Shown one piece after another: positions 9,088-18,464 of a stretch of 63,861 nucleotides of DNA (positions are counted from its first letter, which is position 1; every line of letters begins with the position of its first letter). The stretch is taken from positions 1 to 63,861 of the forward strand of contig JAVKDP010000094.1 in NCBI GenBank assembly GCA_040222185.1, written 5' to 3'. Source of the stretch: JAVKDP01 sp040222185. GTDB taxonomy: Bacteria; Bacteroidota; Rhodothermia; Balneolales; Balneolaceae. The notes under the pieces are model-generated. The model saw nothing but the letters and a program-made list of their open reading frames with translations, was not told the DNA's origin and made no database searches. The position numbers and the translations under genes were made by a program.

Positions 9088-9525
9088 GTGCAATTTCCAG
9101 ATAAAGACCCCGTGATAGAATTCGAGTATACCTTAAGGAGTAGGTATGGCGAAACGGATAAAATGGGGCATGTATATCATGGAAGATTCCTGGAGTATTT
9201 TGAGGTAGCCAGGGTTGAAATGATCCGGTCATATGGGTTGTCTTATAAAAAGATGGAAGACGAGGGAATTATGCTTCCTGTTATCCAGGCTGAACTGGAA
9301 TATAAGTCACCTGTTTACTACGATGAAGAAATCCTTATAAAGATATTGGTTTTTGATACTCCTTCAGTACGTCTGCAAACATTCTATCAGGTATTCGCAA
9401 AAGAAAGAAATCAACTTTGTGTACTTGGCGCCGTTTCTCTTTGCTTTATGTCTGAGGAAACCAGGAGGCCGTGCCGTGCGCCACAATATTTCCTTGAAAG
9501 TCTGAACAAACTAAACTTAAAGTAA
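9088..9525 (+). CDS. YbgC/FadM-type acyl-CoA thioesterase (hotdog fold)
   Basis: 145 residues, a single 4-hydroxybenzoyl-CoA thioesterase-like hotdog domain. The active-site signature 'RYGETDKMGHVYHGRFLEYFEVARVE' spans about residues 18-43; the Asp before 'KMGHV' is the expected catalytic residue (shown in two parts: 'RYGETDKMGHVYHG' and 'FLEYFEVARVE'). It should hydrolyse acyl-CoA thioesters in the cytoplasm; the preferred chain is unknown. It starts with GTG nine bases after accA, so it is likely in the same operon and may trim or recycle fatty acyl-CoA. Confidence 0.88.
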   Translation: MQFPDKDPVIEFEYTLRSRYGETDKMGHVYHGRFLEYFEVARVEMIRSYGLSYKKMEDEGIMLPVIQAELEYKSPVYYDEEILIKILVFDTPSVRLQTFYQVFAKERNQLCVLGAVSLCFMSEETRRPCRAPQYFLESLNKLNLK

Positions 9526-9537
9526 AAACCCAAACAA

Positions 9538-10023
9538 ATGAGTATAAAGGCGCAACAGCTGGGAATGTACTTTTTGCTGATGGCACTAAGCTTAGTTGTG
9601 TTTGTAATTGCGCTTGGTCCGGGTTTGTTTAATAGTGCAGCTGTAAGTATTCTAAGCTGGCAACATGATGCCTTTCACTTACTATGTCACCAAAGTGCGG
9701 ATAGGTCTTATTTTATTGGTGGGGTTAAAATGGCGGTTTGTTCCAGATGTATAGGGATTTATAGCGCTTTTCTTTTGGGAGTATTAATTATGCCGTTGAT
9801 CCCACGATTTTTCTTTGTAATAAATCGGAAAATATTGCAACTAATAATAGTGGCAATCGTGATAAACTTTTTGGATGTTCTTGGAAACGGAATTGGCATT
9901 TGGACAAATACATTACATTCCCGATTTTTTCTGGGAGCTTTTTTTGGTTTATCACTGGCCTTAATTTTAACAAGTGAATTTTTCAAACAAATAAATATAA
10001 AGGAGAAGGATTATGGAAAGTGA
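9538..10023 (+). CDS. DUF2085 membrane protein
   Basis: 161 residues with about four membrane segments. It carries the DUF2085 signature: 'LLCHQSADRSYFIGG' near residue 43, then 'VCSRCIGIYSAFLLG' near 62, where the paired cysteines and histidine could bind a metal. The function of the family is unknown. It lies twelve bases after the thioesterase gene and overlaps the next gene by eleven bases, so it is translationally coupled to a run of small membrane proteins that ends in cdsA. Confidence 0.85.
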   Translation: MSIKAQQLGMYFLLMALSLVVFVIALGPGLFNSAAVSILSWQHDAFHLLCHQSADRSYFIGGVKMAVCSRCIGIYSAFLLGVLIMPLIPRFFFVINRKILQLIIVAIVINFLDVLGNGIGIWTNTLHSRFFLGAFFGLSLALILTSEFFKQINIKEKDYGK

Positions 10024-10573
10024 ATATGAAGAGTCCGGTTCAGACAGTTATTGGGCTTCTGTAATTTTTGGAGCACTGGTAATAGGTTTAATTATGTCGA
10101 TTATGGGACTGCTTAGCCAATATATAACCATTAGCAACGAACCAACGGGAGCTAGTTTTGGTATTGGTCAGGCTATTGGAACACTGGCTTGTTTAGTAGG
10201 GGCGATTGGAGGTATTCTATCCACCAGGCACTACGCAAATAATGTTGATGATACATTTACCATTGGTAAAGGTGCATTGATTGGGTTTCTAACAGGTGTA
10301 GTTGGTGTATTATTAAGTACCATAGTTACCTTTATCTGGTTGTATATTGTTGATACTGGGTTAACTCAGACCTTTTATGAATGGCAAATCGCTAATGTAG
10401 AAGCGCAAAATCTACCGGATGCTCAAATGGAGATGGCTATCTCATTTATCCCGGATCCAAATTCAACTTCGGCAATCATGATGCAAGTTGGAATAGGTTT
10501 GGTAGTAGTAGGGATACTAAACGCTATATCCGGAATGATTGGAACAAAAATCTTTGCTAAAGACGAAGATTAA
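10013..10573 (+). CDS. DUF4199 domain membrane protein
   Basis: 186 residues with about four membrane segments and an acidic N-terminus. Layout and the 'GIGQAIGTLACLVGAIGGI' and 'IGKGALIGFLTGVVG' stretches fit DUF4199, a Bacteroidota/Balneolota membrane family of unknown role. An 'AGGAGAAGG' Shine-Dalgarno-like stretch before ATG 10013 supports the start. It overlaps the end of the DUF2085 gene by eleven bases and is followed after twenty bases by a CPBP protease gene. Confidence 0.75.
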   Translation: MESEYEESGSDSYWASVIFGALVIGLIMSIMGLLSQYITISNEPTGASFGIGQAIGTLACLVGAIGGILSTRHYANNVDDTFTIGKGALIGFLTGVVGVLLSTIVTFIWLYIVDTGLTQTFYEWQIANVEAQNLPDAQMEMAISFIPDPNSTSAIMMQVGIGLVVVGILNAISGMIGTKIFAKDED

Positions 10574-10593
10574 TAAGTTTACAGAAGTACTAC

Positions 10594-11553
10594 ATGGAAG
10601 AGGATAATATCACTACAAACCCTGAAGAGTTTGTAACATTTCAATCAGAACAACTGCCTCTTCCATGGAATGAGAGAAACGGGTTTCCCCATTGGGTAAT
10701 GGGGATTATCTGGGTAGTTGTAGCCTTTATTGGTTTCAATGTTGTTGGAGCTATTGCAGGTGCGATTGCTGCAATTACAGTAGCTGAGGATTTGACAGAT
10801 CCTGTAGCTATTATCAGTTCAATTTCTGAAAACGTTGATATCCTTTTTCTTGTAAATACAATTGGCCAGGTTAGCGTGATGGCACTTGGTACACTGCTCA
10901 TTGTAAAACTTAGTGCAGTCAAAGGTCAAAGAACTGAATTTCTAAGGCTGAAACTAACAAAGAACGTGTGGTTAGTTACAGCACTATCAGTATTACTTGT
11001 AGTTTTAGCTTACCCAACAGTAATATTTTTAGGTTGGTTAAATTCTTTTGTGCCAGCACCTGACTGGATGATGGAGGTTCAGCAGTCTATGGCTGACCTG
11101 ATTACCAAATTTTTAAAGTCTGACAATGCTTTACTTCTTGGACTTTTTCATATAGGAATAATTCCATCAGTTTGTGAGGAAATTATGTATCGCGGATATG
11201 TAATGCGTTCTCTTGAAAAGAGTAAAGGGGTTATTTTTGCAATTTTTGTATCGGGAATTATTTTCGGTGCCTATCACATGCAGATAACTAATATCCTTCC
11301 TCTTGCAGCTTTGGGCATTCTCTTTGCCTATGTCACGTATATATCAGACAGCATTATTCCGGCTATGTTCGCTCACTTTGCTAATAATGGTGGACAGGTT
11401 ATTATGAGCTCCTTTTACCCTGAAATGCTGGATGAAACGGTTACTCCCGATACCGAAATGCCGTTTCTTTTAATTTTTATTAGTATGATTCTTACCTCAG
11501 GTTTGCTTTTCTTTATACATAAAATGAAAAAACAACCTGAACAGGGAACATGA
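10594..11553 (+). CDS. CPBP-family intramembrane metalloprotease
   Basis: 319 residues with about eight membrane segments. CPBP (ABI/Rce1-type) proteins are intramembrane glutamate or metal-dependent proteases; their bacterial substrates are mostly unknown. The catalytic EExxxR motif is Glu195-Glu196-Arg200 ('CEEIMYRGYVMRS'), followed by the FxxxH histidine at about 228 ('FGAYHM') and the third motif 'MFAHFANNG' near 266. It overlaps the DUF2007 gene by four bases (ATGA). Position between DUF4199 and cdsA suggests an envelope role. Confidence 0.9.
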   Translation: MEEDNITTNPEEFVTFQSEQLPLPWNERNGFPHWVMGIIWVVVAFIGFNVVGAIAGAIAAITVAEDLTDPVAIISSISENVDILFLVNTIGQVSVMALGTLLIVKLSAVKGQRTEFLRLKLTKNVWLVTALSVLLVVLAYPTVIFLGWLNSFVPAPDWMMEVQQSMADLITKFLKSDNALLLGLFHIGIIPSVCEEIMYRGYVMRSLEKSKGVIFAIFVSGIIFGAYHMQITNILPLAALGILFAYVTYISDSIIPAMFAHFANNGGQVIMSSFYPEMLDETVTPDTEMPFLLIFISMILTSGLLFFIHKMKKQPEQGT

Positions 11554-11837
11554 GTTTATTCCAGGATTCCAAACCTAATGATATTGAAAACTGGGTTTGT
11601 GTATTAGAGAGTACTTTTGACTATGAGATAGAATTAGCCAGGAACTACCTGTCGAATTTGAAAATTCCGTCTAATATCCTTTCGAAACGAGATACTGCAT
11701 ATAGCCTGGTTGTTGGAGATATGGCCCAGATTTATTTATATGTGCCTAATGAGTTTGAGAAAAGGGCCAGGAAAGTACTTGAAGCCCTGAATGAATCAAA
11801 TGATGAAACAGGTTTCGAAGATGGTGAAGATAATTGA
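11550..11837 (+). CDS. DUF2007 domain protein (putative signal-transducing protein)
   Basis: 95 residues, cytoplasmic. It matches the small DUF2007 fold: 'WVCVLESTFDYEIELARNYL' at about 17-36, then the 'IPSNILSKRD' and 'IYLYVPNEFEKRARKVL' stretches; the tail is acidic. DUF2007 proteins are often coupled to membrane-protein genes, and the biochemical role is not known. Its ATG overlaps the CPBP stop (ATGA) and its TGA overlaps the TTG of cdsA, so the three genes are translationally coupled. Confidence 0.8.
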   Translation: MSLFQDSKPNDIENWVCVLESTFDYEIELARNYLSNLKIPSNILSKRDTAYSLVVGDMAQIYLYVPNEFEKRARKVLEALNESNDETGFEDGEDN

Positions 11838-12655
11838 GCGAGTTAGTTAAAAGAGTACTTTTTGCTGTCCCAGCCGCAGCACTTCTTATATGGTTAACCT
11901 GGCTTGGGGATTGGTACTTTAAGGGACTGGTCATCATCATAGGGATTTTTATCCTTCATGAGATTATTCTTTTGTTGAGTAAAACTTCTTCAAAAGTAGA
12001 CGCCATATTTCCGTTCATATTTGGGATATGGGTAATGCTTTCGCATGAAATACCATTTAGCCTGGAAATTGGATTTGGGATTCTTTTGTTATTTGTTGCC
12101 GTTCAAACTTTTAATACCTCCACTACATCGTTATCTGAACTCACTTCCAGTTTTTTTGCAGGTATATATGCACCTGTAGGAATGCTTTGTCTTATATTAA
12201 TTAACTCGAGAGGGAGCAATGAGGAAGGTTTTATGCTCACTATGATATTGTTCATGATGGTTTGGGGAAGTGATATATTTGCTTACTTCGGAGGGAAGGC
12301 GTTTGGTAAGCGTGCACTTGCACCTGATATAAGTCCAAATAAAACATGGGAAGGCTTTTTTTCAGGGTATATCGGGAGCGCTGTACTCTCAATTGCTTTC
12401 ATCTACCTGGTTCCTCTTTCTTCTCCTTTATCATTGATTCAACTACTACCTTTGGTTTTATTAGTAGGTACTTTCGGCCCAATTGGAGATTTGTTGGAAA
12501 GTAAGCTGAAGAGAAAGGCTGGAATCAAAGACTCATCGAATATTCTCCCGGGACATGGTGGCTTTTTTGATCGTTTTGATGCACTTATTCTGGCGGCCCC
12601 TGTAGCTTTGATTTACCTGAGAATTCTGGAAGCAACCGGAAACGTTTCGTTTTAG
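11834..12655 (+). CDS. cdsA: Phosphatidate cytidylyltransferase (CDP-diacylglycerol synthase)
   Basis: 273 residues with about eight membrane segments. It makes CDP-diacylglycerol from phosphatidate and CTP at the inner membrane, the branch point for phosphatidylethanolamine and phosphatidylglycerol. The C-terminal family signature is intact: 'SPNKTWEGFFSGYIGS' near 170, 'FGPIGDLLESKLKRKAGIKD' near 215 and 'ILPGHGGFFDRFDA' near 237. The TTG start overlaps the upstream TGA, and an ATG is not available without losing the first membrane helix. Confidence 0.96.
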   Translation: MSELVKRVLFAVPAAALLIWLTWLGDWYFKGLVIIIGIFILHEIILLLSKTSSKVDAIFPFIFGIWVMLSHEIPFSLEIGFGILLLFVAVQTFNTSTTSLSELTSSFFAGIYAPVGMLCLILINSRGSNEEGFMLTMILFMMVWGSDIFAYFGGKAFGKRALAPDISPNKTWEGFFSGYIGSAVLSIAFIYLVPLSSPLSLIQLLPLVLLVGTFGPIGDLLESKLKRKAGIKDSSNILPGHGGFFDRFDALILAAPVALIYLRILEATGNVSF

Positions 12656-12703
12656 ATTTCTATTTATGTATTAGAAATCTTCTCATACTTCTAAAACAGA
12701 TTC

Positions 12704-13606
12704 ATGAAAAAAATATTAATTACCGGCGGAACTGGTTTTATAGGACAAGAGTTACGAACGCTTCTCCTACAAGAAGGACATTACATAACTGTAATAACCC
12801 GAAGCCCTAAGAAGTATGCTGATGAAGCAGCCAAAAATCAGCGATTTATTTCCTGGGATGATGATTTGGTATCAGTGATGAACGAGGTTGATGTAGTTAT
12901 ACATTTGGCTGGAGAAGGCGTTTTTAATCAACGTTGGACAGAAGAGGTTAAACAGAGTATTTACGATAGTAGAATCGATAGTACAAAAAAGCTGGTAGAA
13001 GCAATCGGACTAGCTGATGAAAAACCCGAACTATTGATATCAGCGTCAGCATCAGGTTACTATGGTAACAAAGCGGACAAAGTGCTGGATGAGACAGCGC
13101 CTGTAGCGGAAGATTTCCTGGCAGAAGTATGTAAAGACTGGGAAGCTGAATCTCAGAAAGCAACAGAATTTGGTGTTCGTGTTGCTAATCCCCGAATAGG
13201 AATTGTGCTTGAGAAAAATGGCGGCGCGTTAGAAAAAATGATCCCTCCATTCCAGTTTTTTGTTGGAGGCCCTGTTGGTGATGGAAAGCAATATATGAGC
13301 TGGATACATAGAATGGATTTATGTAGTGCGATAATGGCTCCATTAACGAATCCCGAGATCAGTGGAGCCTATAATGTCTGCGCGCCAAACCCTGTAACCA
13401 TGAATGAATTCTCAGATACTTTAGGCTCTATAATGAATAGGCCTTCTGTTTTTAGAGTTCCAGGGTTTGTTTTAGAATTGGCTTTCGGGGAAGGAGCAAA
13501 GCCAATTATGGATAGCATCAGGATGCAACCGAAGGTTTTACAAGAGCAAGGCTTTGAGTTTCAGTTTGAAGAACTTGAAGAAGCTCTTGCCGATATCCTG
13601 GCCTAG
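12704..13606 (+). CDS. TIGR01777-family epimerase/oxidoreductase (SDR39U1-like)
   Basis: 300 residues, an extended short-chain dehydrogenase. The NAD(P)-binding 'ITGGTGFIGQEL' lies at 5-16, 'VVIHLAGEGVFNQRWTEE' near 65 and 'ISASASGYYGNK' with the catalytic Tyr near 114. C-terminal 'SWIHRMDL' and a DUF1731-like helical end complete the family pattern. The E. coli relative is YfcH; the substrate is unknown. It starts 48 bases after cdsA and runs convergently into the lipoprotein gene at 13617. Confidence 0.88.
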   Translation: MKKILITGGTGFIGQELRTLLLQEGHYITVITRSPKKYADEAAKNQRFISWDDDLVSVMNEVDVVIHLAGEGVFNQRWTEEVKQSIYDSRIDSTKKLVEAIGLADEKPELLISASASGYYGNKADKVLDETAPVAEDFLAEVCKDWEAESQKATEFGVRVANPRIGIVLEKNGGALEKMIPPFQFFVGGPVGDGKQYMSWIHRMDLCSAIMAPLTNPEISGAYNVCAPNPVTMNEFSDTLGSIMNRPSVFRVPGFVLELAFGEGAKPIMDSIRMQPKVLQEQGFEFQFEELEEALADILA

Positions 13607-13616
13607 ACCAAATAAA

Positions 13617-16256
13617 TTATTCCTCAGGCTTATTGATAGTCCAGCAACGTAAACCTTCCCTGGTATTGGCAATCAACTCTTTCAACCCGTCTCCATTCAA
13701 ATCGGCGATTATCGGGTACTTCATGCCGGAAGTAGGGATATTAAATAACCTTTTGTCAGTAAGAACCTCCCATGCAAAAAGTCGACCGAATTCAGCAAGA
13801 GAAATAATCTCCATCAGGTTGTCACTATTCAGATTTATAATCTGAGGCGCCATGGTTAATGAGGCAGGTTGCCCCAAGCTATGAGTTAACTCCAGTTCAC
13901 CATCTGGGTTAAACATGAAAAGAGATCCGTTTAAACTCTGTGTTATATAAAGATCGGAGCGGTAGAAACGGGTGCTGTCTTTAAGTAATACATTTTCCGC
14001 AACCGAAATACTGGTTAATGGACTATTATTAGTATACAAAGACTTGATTGAAACAGAATCCTGTTGAATACTGATCGCAAGTGAATCTTTAAAACTTGGG
14101 GATTTACCGATAGAATAAATGTAGCCATCAGCCGCAGCTCCCAATACCTGGTTTTCAAAGATATATGGAGAGCTGGTAAAAGTTGAGTTTATAAACGTTG
14201 GATAACCCGGGCGAACTCCACCGCTTCTTAACCAACTATGAAGAATATTCTGAGAATAAACCCAGATTGACCATGTATCATCAACCTGTTCAAAAGTCGG
14301 CGTATTAGTAACTATCGCATTAGTAAATTGGGGCCATCCTCTTACGTTTTGCCCTCTGCCATCGATAACATGAATCTTACGGTTCTCAGTAGCTACGATT
14401 ATTTCAGGTATGCCATTTCTGAGTACATCAGTAACTACTATAGGAGCGCTTATACGCTCACCAATTTCGATAGGGAATTGGGGAAGGGAGTTTCCGCCTT
14501 CATTCCAGGCATAAATTTTGGTACCTGCTGCAAGTAAAATAATCGGTTGTCCATTTCCATACCAATCATATAGTATAGGACTGCCAATCGGAGTATCTCC
14601 ATTTGTAGATGCTTGCATCACAACGGTGCCATCAAAAGCCAGAGCCATGACGGATCCAGATTCAGTCGAGAAAATAATTTCATCGGTGCTGCTCCCAACA
14701 ATGTCCCCAAGAATTGGTTTCCCGGTAAGCTCCTCATTATTGATCGGAAGAACCCAGAGCTCATCATAAGGCTGGATGGAGCCTTCTTCTGTGAGAGATT
14801 TGAACGAAAAATTAACAGAAGAGGAGTTGTTTACCCTGGAGAACTCCATATTTGTAATATCATACTTGCTCAATAACCCGTTAAGAAAGTTCTTTGGCAG
14901 CAGAAAGGGTTGAACAAACTTTTCGAAATTATCTGTATAAGACCAGACAAGCCCACTAACCTCAGTAGACATCGCTTCCTTAGCCGTTGAATAAGTATCA
15001 TCATAATACATAGTTCTTCGCCTGTTCCTGTCAGCATCAACACTCTCAGAAAGGCCTTTACGCTTCGAAATAGCTACTACATCTCGTGAAAAGGAAAGAT
15101 AGAAATCAGTAAATGGAGCAATCTCAGATCCAATAAGTTGTGCCAGTACCGGGCTATTGATAGCATATGAATTTCCTTGTTTTGAGATCAGTCCCAGCTC
15201 ATCAAACTCATCCAGTTTACTTCTAAAAGAAGCGGCATTCTCAAGCTTTCTTAGAAAAAGAAACTCCCCGGTAGCTAAAAGTCCGGACTCAGGAAAAGCC
15301 ACAAAAGCAAACTCATCTCCAGTTGCCAAAGCCAAATCCCGGTAAACCGAATTGTTATCAAGAAGGAGTGAATCAAGACTAGTGAGAATAGGGTTCGAGA
15401 TTGGAGGAGGGGTGAAACTAGGCGCCAGCCTGAAAATGGCAAAAGTAGCTGCGTTACTGGCAATAAAACGATCGAGTATAATTGGCTTATTCGAAGATGT
15501 TAAGGCATCAATCAAGATGGAATGCGTGGTATCTTTTAGCTCTATAGTACCAGTAAAGTCAAATGTTGGTGTTTCTGAGTCGGATGGAGTAAAAATCAGT
15601 GAAGCTGGTTTGGTACCCTGGAAAGAACCCATTATTGATGGTCGATACCCTACATTTACAAACTGTTGAACCCAGTTATCAATGTGTTCGGTATTTACAA
15701 TAAGTTGACCGGGAATAGGCTCATCCGTCATTTCAATGCTTTCTCCTTCACCCAGGTAAGATCTCAGGGTACTTTCAATTGCTACACTTGATTGCGACAT
15801 AACAAGCCAGTTGTTAACCTGTGCTGCAAAAACAGTGAGTTGATTAATATGAAGTTTATGAATGGTGACCGAATTGAATAGATAGTTATTCTGAGTGAAA
15901 GGCTCGTAGAATCGTTCAGCCCAAAATTTGATATCTTCGTTCGTATCAGAAATCCAGATAAACTGTGATTCGGTTGAAGAAGAAGGATAAAGAACCAGAG
16001 CCTTTAGATTAAGCAGGTTTGTTACTGAAGAATCAACAGCTACAACCTGTTGAAGAGAGTTGGGTGTCAGATCATCCAAAATAGAAGCGTATTCTGTATT
16101 AGGAATATCTGTCAGGCTTATGGTACTTTTAGGAACAATTACGAATGTAGATTCTAACGGAATTAATTTGATCCAACTTTGCTGTGGGACAGAATTACAT
16201 CCCCAAAAAACAATGATGCAAAAAAAAGTAATGATTGAACTCAGTATGCGTTGCAT
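13617..16256 (-). CDS. Large lipoprotein with C-terminal FG-GAP/PQQ-like beta-propeller, function unknown
   Basis: 879 residues. A lipoprotein signal ends at Cys20 ('IVFWGC'), so it should be anchored to a membrane outside the cytoplasm. Residues 25-500 form two or three repeats of an uncharacterised fold ('LIPLESTFVIVPKS', later 'SNAATFAIFRLAPSF'), loosely like DUF3352-type proteins. Residues 510-879 are beta-propeller blades with the pattern of PQQ/FG-GAP repeats: 'DEIIFSTESGSVMALAFDG', 'PEIIVATENRKIHVIDG', 'KELIANTREGLRCW'. It is alone on its strand, divergent from the BatA gene with about 110 bases between them and convergent with the epimerase gene. A BamB-like scaffold or sensor role is possible but unsupported. 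Confidence 0.7.
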   Translation of the reverse strand: MQRILSSIITFFCIIVFWGCNSVPQQSWIKLIPLESTFVIVPKSTISLTDIPNTEYASILDDLTPNSLQQVVAVDSSVTNLLNLKALVLYPSSSTESQFIWISDTNEDIKFWAERFYEPFTQNNYLFNSVTIHKLHINQLTVFAAQVNNWLVMSQSSVAIESTLRSYLGEGESIEMTDEPIPGQLIVNTEHIDNWVQQFVNVGYRPSIMGSFQGTKPASLIFTPSDSETPTFDFTGTIELKDTTHSILIDALTSSNKPIILDRFIASNAATFAIFRLAPSFTPPPISNPILTSLDSLLLDNNSVYRDLALATGDEFAFVAFPESGLLATGEFLFLRKLENAASFRSKLDEFDELGLISKQGNSYAINSPVLAQLIGSEIAPFTDFYLSFSRDVVAISKRKGLSESVDADRNRRRTMYYDDTYSTAKEAMSTEVSGLVWSYTDNFEKFVQPFLLPKNFLNGLLSKYDITNMEFSRVNNSSSVNFSFKSLTEEGSIQPYDELWVLPINNEELTGKPILGDIVGSSTDEIIFSTESGSVMALAFDGTVVMQASTNGDTPIGSPILYDWYGNGQPIILLAAGTKIYAWNEGGNSLPQFPIEIGERISAPIVVTDVLRNGIPEIIVATENRKIHVIDGRGQNVRGWPQFTNAIVTNTPTFEQVDDTWSIWVYSQNILHSWLRSGGVRPGYPTFINSTFTSSPYIFENQVLGAAADGYIYSIGKSPSFKDSLAISIQQDSVSIKSLYTNNSPLTSISVAENVLLKDSTRFYRSDLYITQSLNGSLFMFNPDGELELTHSLGQPASLTMAPQIINLNSDNLMEIISLAEFGRLFAWEVLTDKRLFNIPTSGMKYPIIADLNGDGLKELIANTREGLRCWTINKPEE

Positions 16257-16364
16257 AGTTGGAATAAGATCTTTCTTTTTGAATATTAGTGTATCTAAGT
16301 AAGCCTGTAAAAACGAAAAAGTTCCGGGCCTTATCCCAAATAAAATAACATTTTTTAAAGCAAA

Positions 16365-18464
16365 GTGAGTTTTTTAAGTCCCCTTTTTTTGATCGCCATT
16401 TCTGCAGTAGGGCTTCCGCTTATCATTCACCTTTTAAATTTAAGGCGACCCAGGAAAGTTCAGTTTTCGACGCTCTCCTTTTTTAAAGAGCTCCAGAAGA
16501 CCACAATTCGGAAAATCAGGATTAAAAGATACTTGCTACTTCTGTTTCGTTTGCTTGCGGTTGCTTGTCTTGCTTTTGTACTATCACGGCCGTTTTTGCC
16601 ACCGGGCCTGGGGACCTCAGGCAATAGCTTAGCTCCTGCTTTGAATACCATACTTATTGATAATAGTATCAGCATGAGTAGAATTGGCCAAAACGGACCA
16701 CTTCTTGAACAGGCTAAAGAAATAGTAAAATCGATTGAAGCAACTTCAAAAGAAAGCGATCGGTTTATACTCCAGGTAACGAACGGCGAAAGCCAATACT
16801 CTACAATCTTAGGCCATAGCCAGTTACTAAGAAAACTTGAGGAACTAAGTTTTACTTCTTCCGGAAATTATGGAACACAAAGAATAGAAGGGTTAGTAGA
16901 GATATTGGAAGATGTTCCTTATGAGAATAAAAGGCTTTTTGTTATCACGGATGGTCAAAGAAGCCAGTTTTTGGGTGAAAACAGGATTGAAAATATACCG
17001 GAAACAATCACGGCAACATTTATTAACCTGGGTGAGGTTGATGTGCAAAACACAGTTGTAGCAAATCTGGAATCCTCAACCAACATGATAGGAGTAGGTT
17101 TACCTGTAAACCTTGCGGTTACTATTCAAAATAAAAGTGAAGTACCAGTGGCCAATCAATTTCTTTCACTGGAAGTTGAGGGTGAACTTGTGGGGCAGTA
17201 TTCGGTATCTCTGCCTGCTGGAGGGCAGGAAATATATACCTTTGAAGTATCTCCATCTAAGATTGGTTCATCAAACGGGAAAGTGATTGTTGAAGGAGAT
17301 GAATTCACGCTCGACAATGAGACATTCTTTACGATCGAGGTTCCTGAGTCACGAAATATTTTATGGGTAAGAGAAGAAGAGAACACTGAGTTTGATTCCT
17401 ATACCGGGGTTGTACTTGAAGCATCAGGAAGTAACGATTCCCAGCTATCTTATACAGAATCCGGGGTAGAGATATTAGGAACCTCTGACCTGAAAAATTA
17501 TGATGCAATTATTCTCGACGGATTAAGAACTGTACCGGATTTTGCATTTGAGAATTTACTTGACTTCGTTCAATCAGGTAAAGGCATTGTATTTTTCCCT
17601 TCTGAAACAGGGGATATTAGGAACTATAATTCATTCCTGGGCCAGTATAATGTTGGGAGTTTTGAAGGTATCCTGGGAGAATATGCATCCTTTAATTCCA
17701 TCTCAAAGGGTAATCAACTCCAGGAAGATCACCCGATATTTGCCGGGCTATTTGAGCAGGAAACCGCAGAAGAACTTCGGATCGCAAACCCTGATGTGTA
17801 CTATTATTTCAAGCTTAAACCATCTACCTCTCCGGGAGGGTTTAATATTATTACATTAAATAGCTCTGACCCCTTAATCCGGGAAAAACGATTCGGAGAA
17901 GGCCGCCTTTTGGTTTCAACTACTGGAAGTGATTTAGGATGGTCTAATTTTCCGGTAAAGCCTCTGTTTGCTCCCTTCTACTACCGAACATTTCTATATG
18001 CTTCTTCATCAGATGAAGGTGGTTTTGTAGAACATAAGCTGGGAGATGTATTTGAGTGGATTGGTAATACAAACATGCAAGAAACAGAACTGGATGTGGA
18101 AGGGAATGTTGTATTTCCTGAAGCTACAGTCACTCCTTCAGGAGTAAGAGTAAATCACCCGGCTGAAAACTGGGTTCCGGGATGGGTAACCATTAAAGAT
18201 AGTGAGCGTGCCTATTCTATTGCGGTGAATATGGAACGTGAGGAGTCGGAATTTGTTCAACTTAATGAGGACGAAAAAGACTTTATTGTAGAAGGGATGA
18301 CTTTTGTAGATGCATTTGGTCTCAATAGTGAATCTCTTCAGAATGAAATAAAGGCATCAGGACTAGGAAGAGAAATTTGGAGTTGGTTTATGATGGCAGG
18401 AATTGTTTTTTTGGTGATGGAATCACTGATATCAATTTTCTATAAAGCAGAAACGATTAGTTAA
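16365..18464 (+). CDS. BatA-domain (aerotolerance-type) membrane protein with VWA-like region
   Basis: 699 residues. The N-terminus is the BatA double-membrane domain: a first helix (residues 5-22), then 'LRRPRKVQFSTLSFFKEL' and a second helix near 58-75. Residues 90-260 resemble a von Willebrand A fold ('NTILIDNSISMSR', a MIDAS-like DxSxS). The middle is a CARDB-like beta domain and a glutamine-amidotransferase-like fold ('GKGIVFFPSETGDI'), and there is a last membrane helix near 677-695. Family members anchor periplasmic domains; the role is unknown. GTG start; its stop overlaps the next ATG by one base (TAATG), so the 194-residue membrane protein is coupled to it. Confidence 0.85.
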   Translation: MSFLSPLFLIAISAVGLPLIIHLLNLRRPRKVQFSTLSFFKELQKTTIRKIRIKRYLLLLFRLLAVACLAFVLSRPFLPPGLGTSGNSLAPALNTILIDNSISMSRIGQNGPLLEQAKEIVKSIEATSKESDRFILQVTNGESQYSTILGHSQLLRKLEELSFTSSGNYGTQRIEGLVEILEDVPYENKRLFVITDGQRSQFLGENRIENIPETITATFINLGEVDVQNTVVANLESSTNMIGVGLPVNLAVTIQNKSEVPVANQFLSLEVEGELVGQYSVSLPAGGQEIYTFEVSPSKIGSSNGKVIVEGDEFTLDNETFFTIEVPESRNILWVREEENTEFDSYTGVVLEASGSNDSQLSYTESGVEILGTSDLKNYDAIILDGLRTVPDFAFENLLDFVQSGKGIVFFPSETGDIRNYNSFLGQYNVGSFEGILGEYASFNSISKGNQLQEDHPIFAGLFEQETAEELRIANPDVYYYFKLKPSTSPGGFNIITLNSSDPLIREKRFGEGRLLVSTTGSDLGWSNFPVKPLFAPFYYRTFLYASSSDEGGFVEHKLGDVFEWIGNTNMQETELDVEGNVVFPEATVTPSGVRVNHPAENWVPGWVTIKDSERAYSIAVNMEREESEFVQLNEDEKDFIVEGMTFVDAFGLNSESLQNEIKASGLGREIWSWFMMAGIVFLVMESLISIFYKAETIS

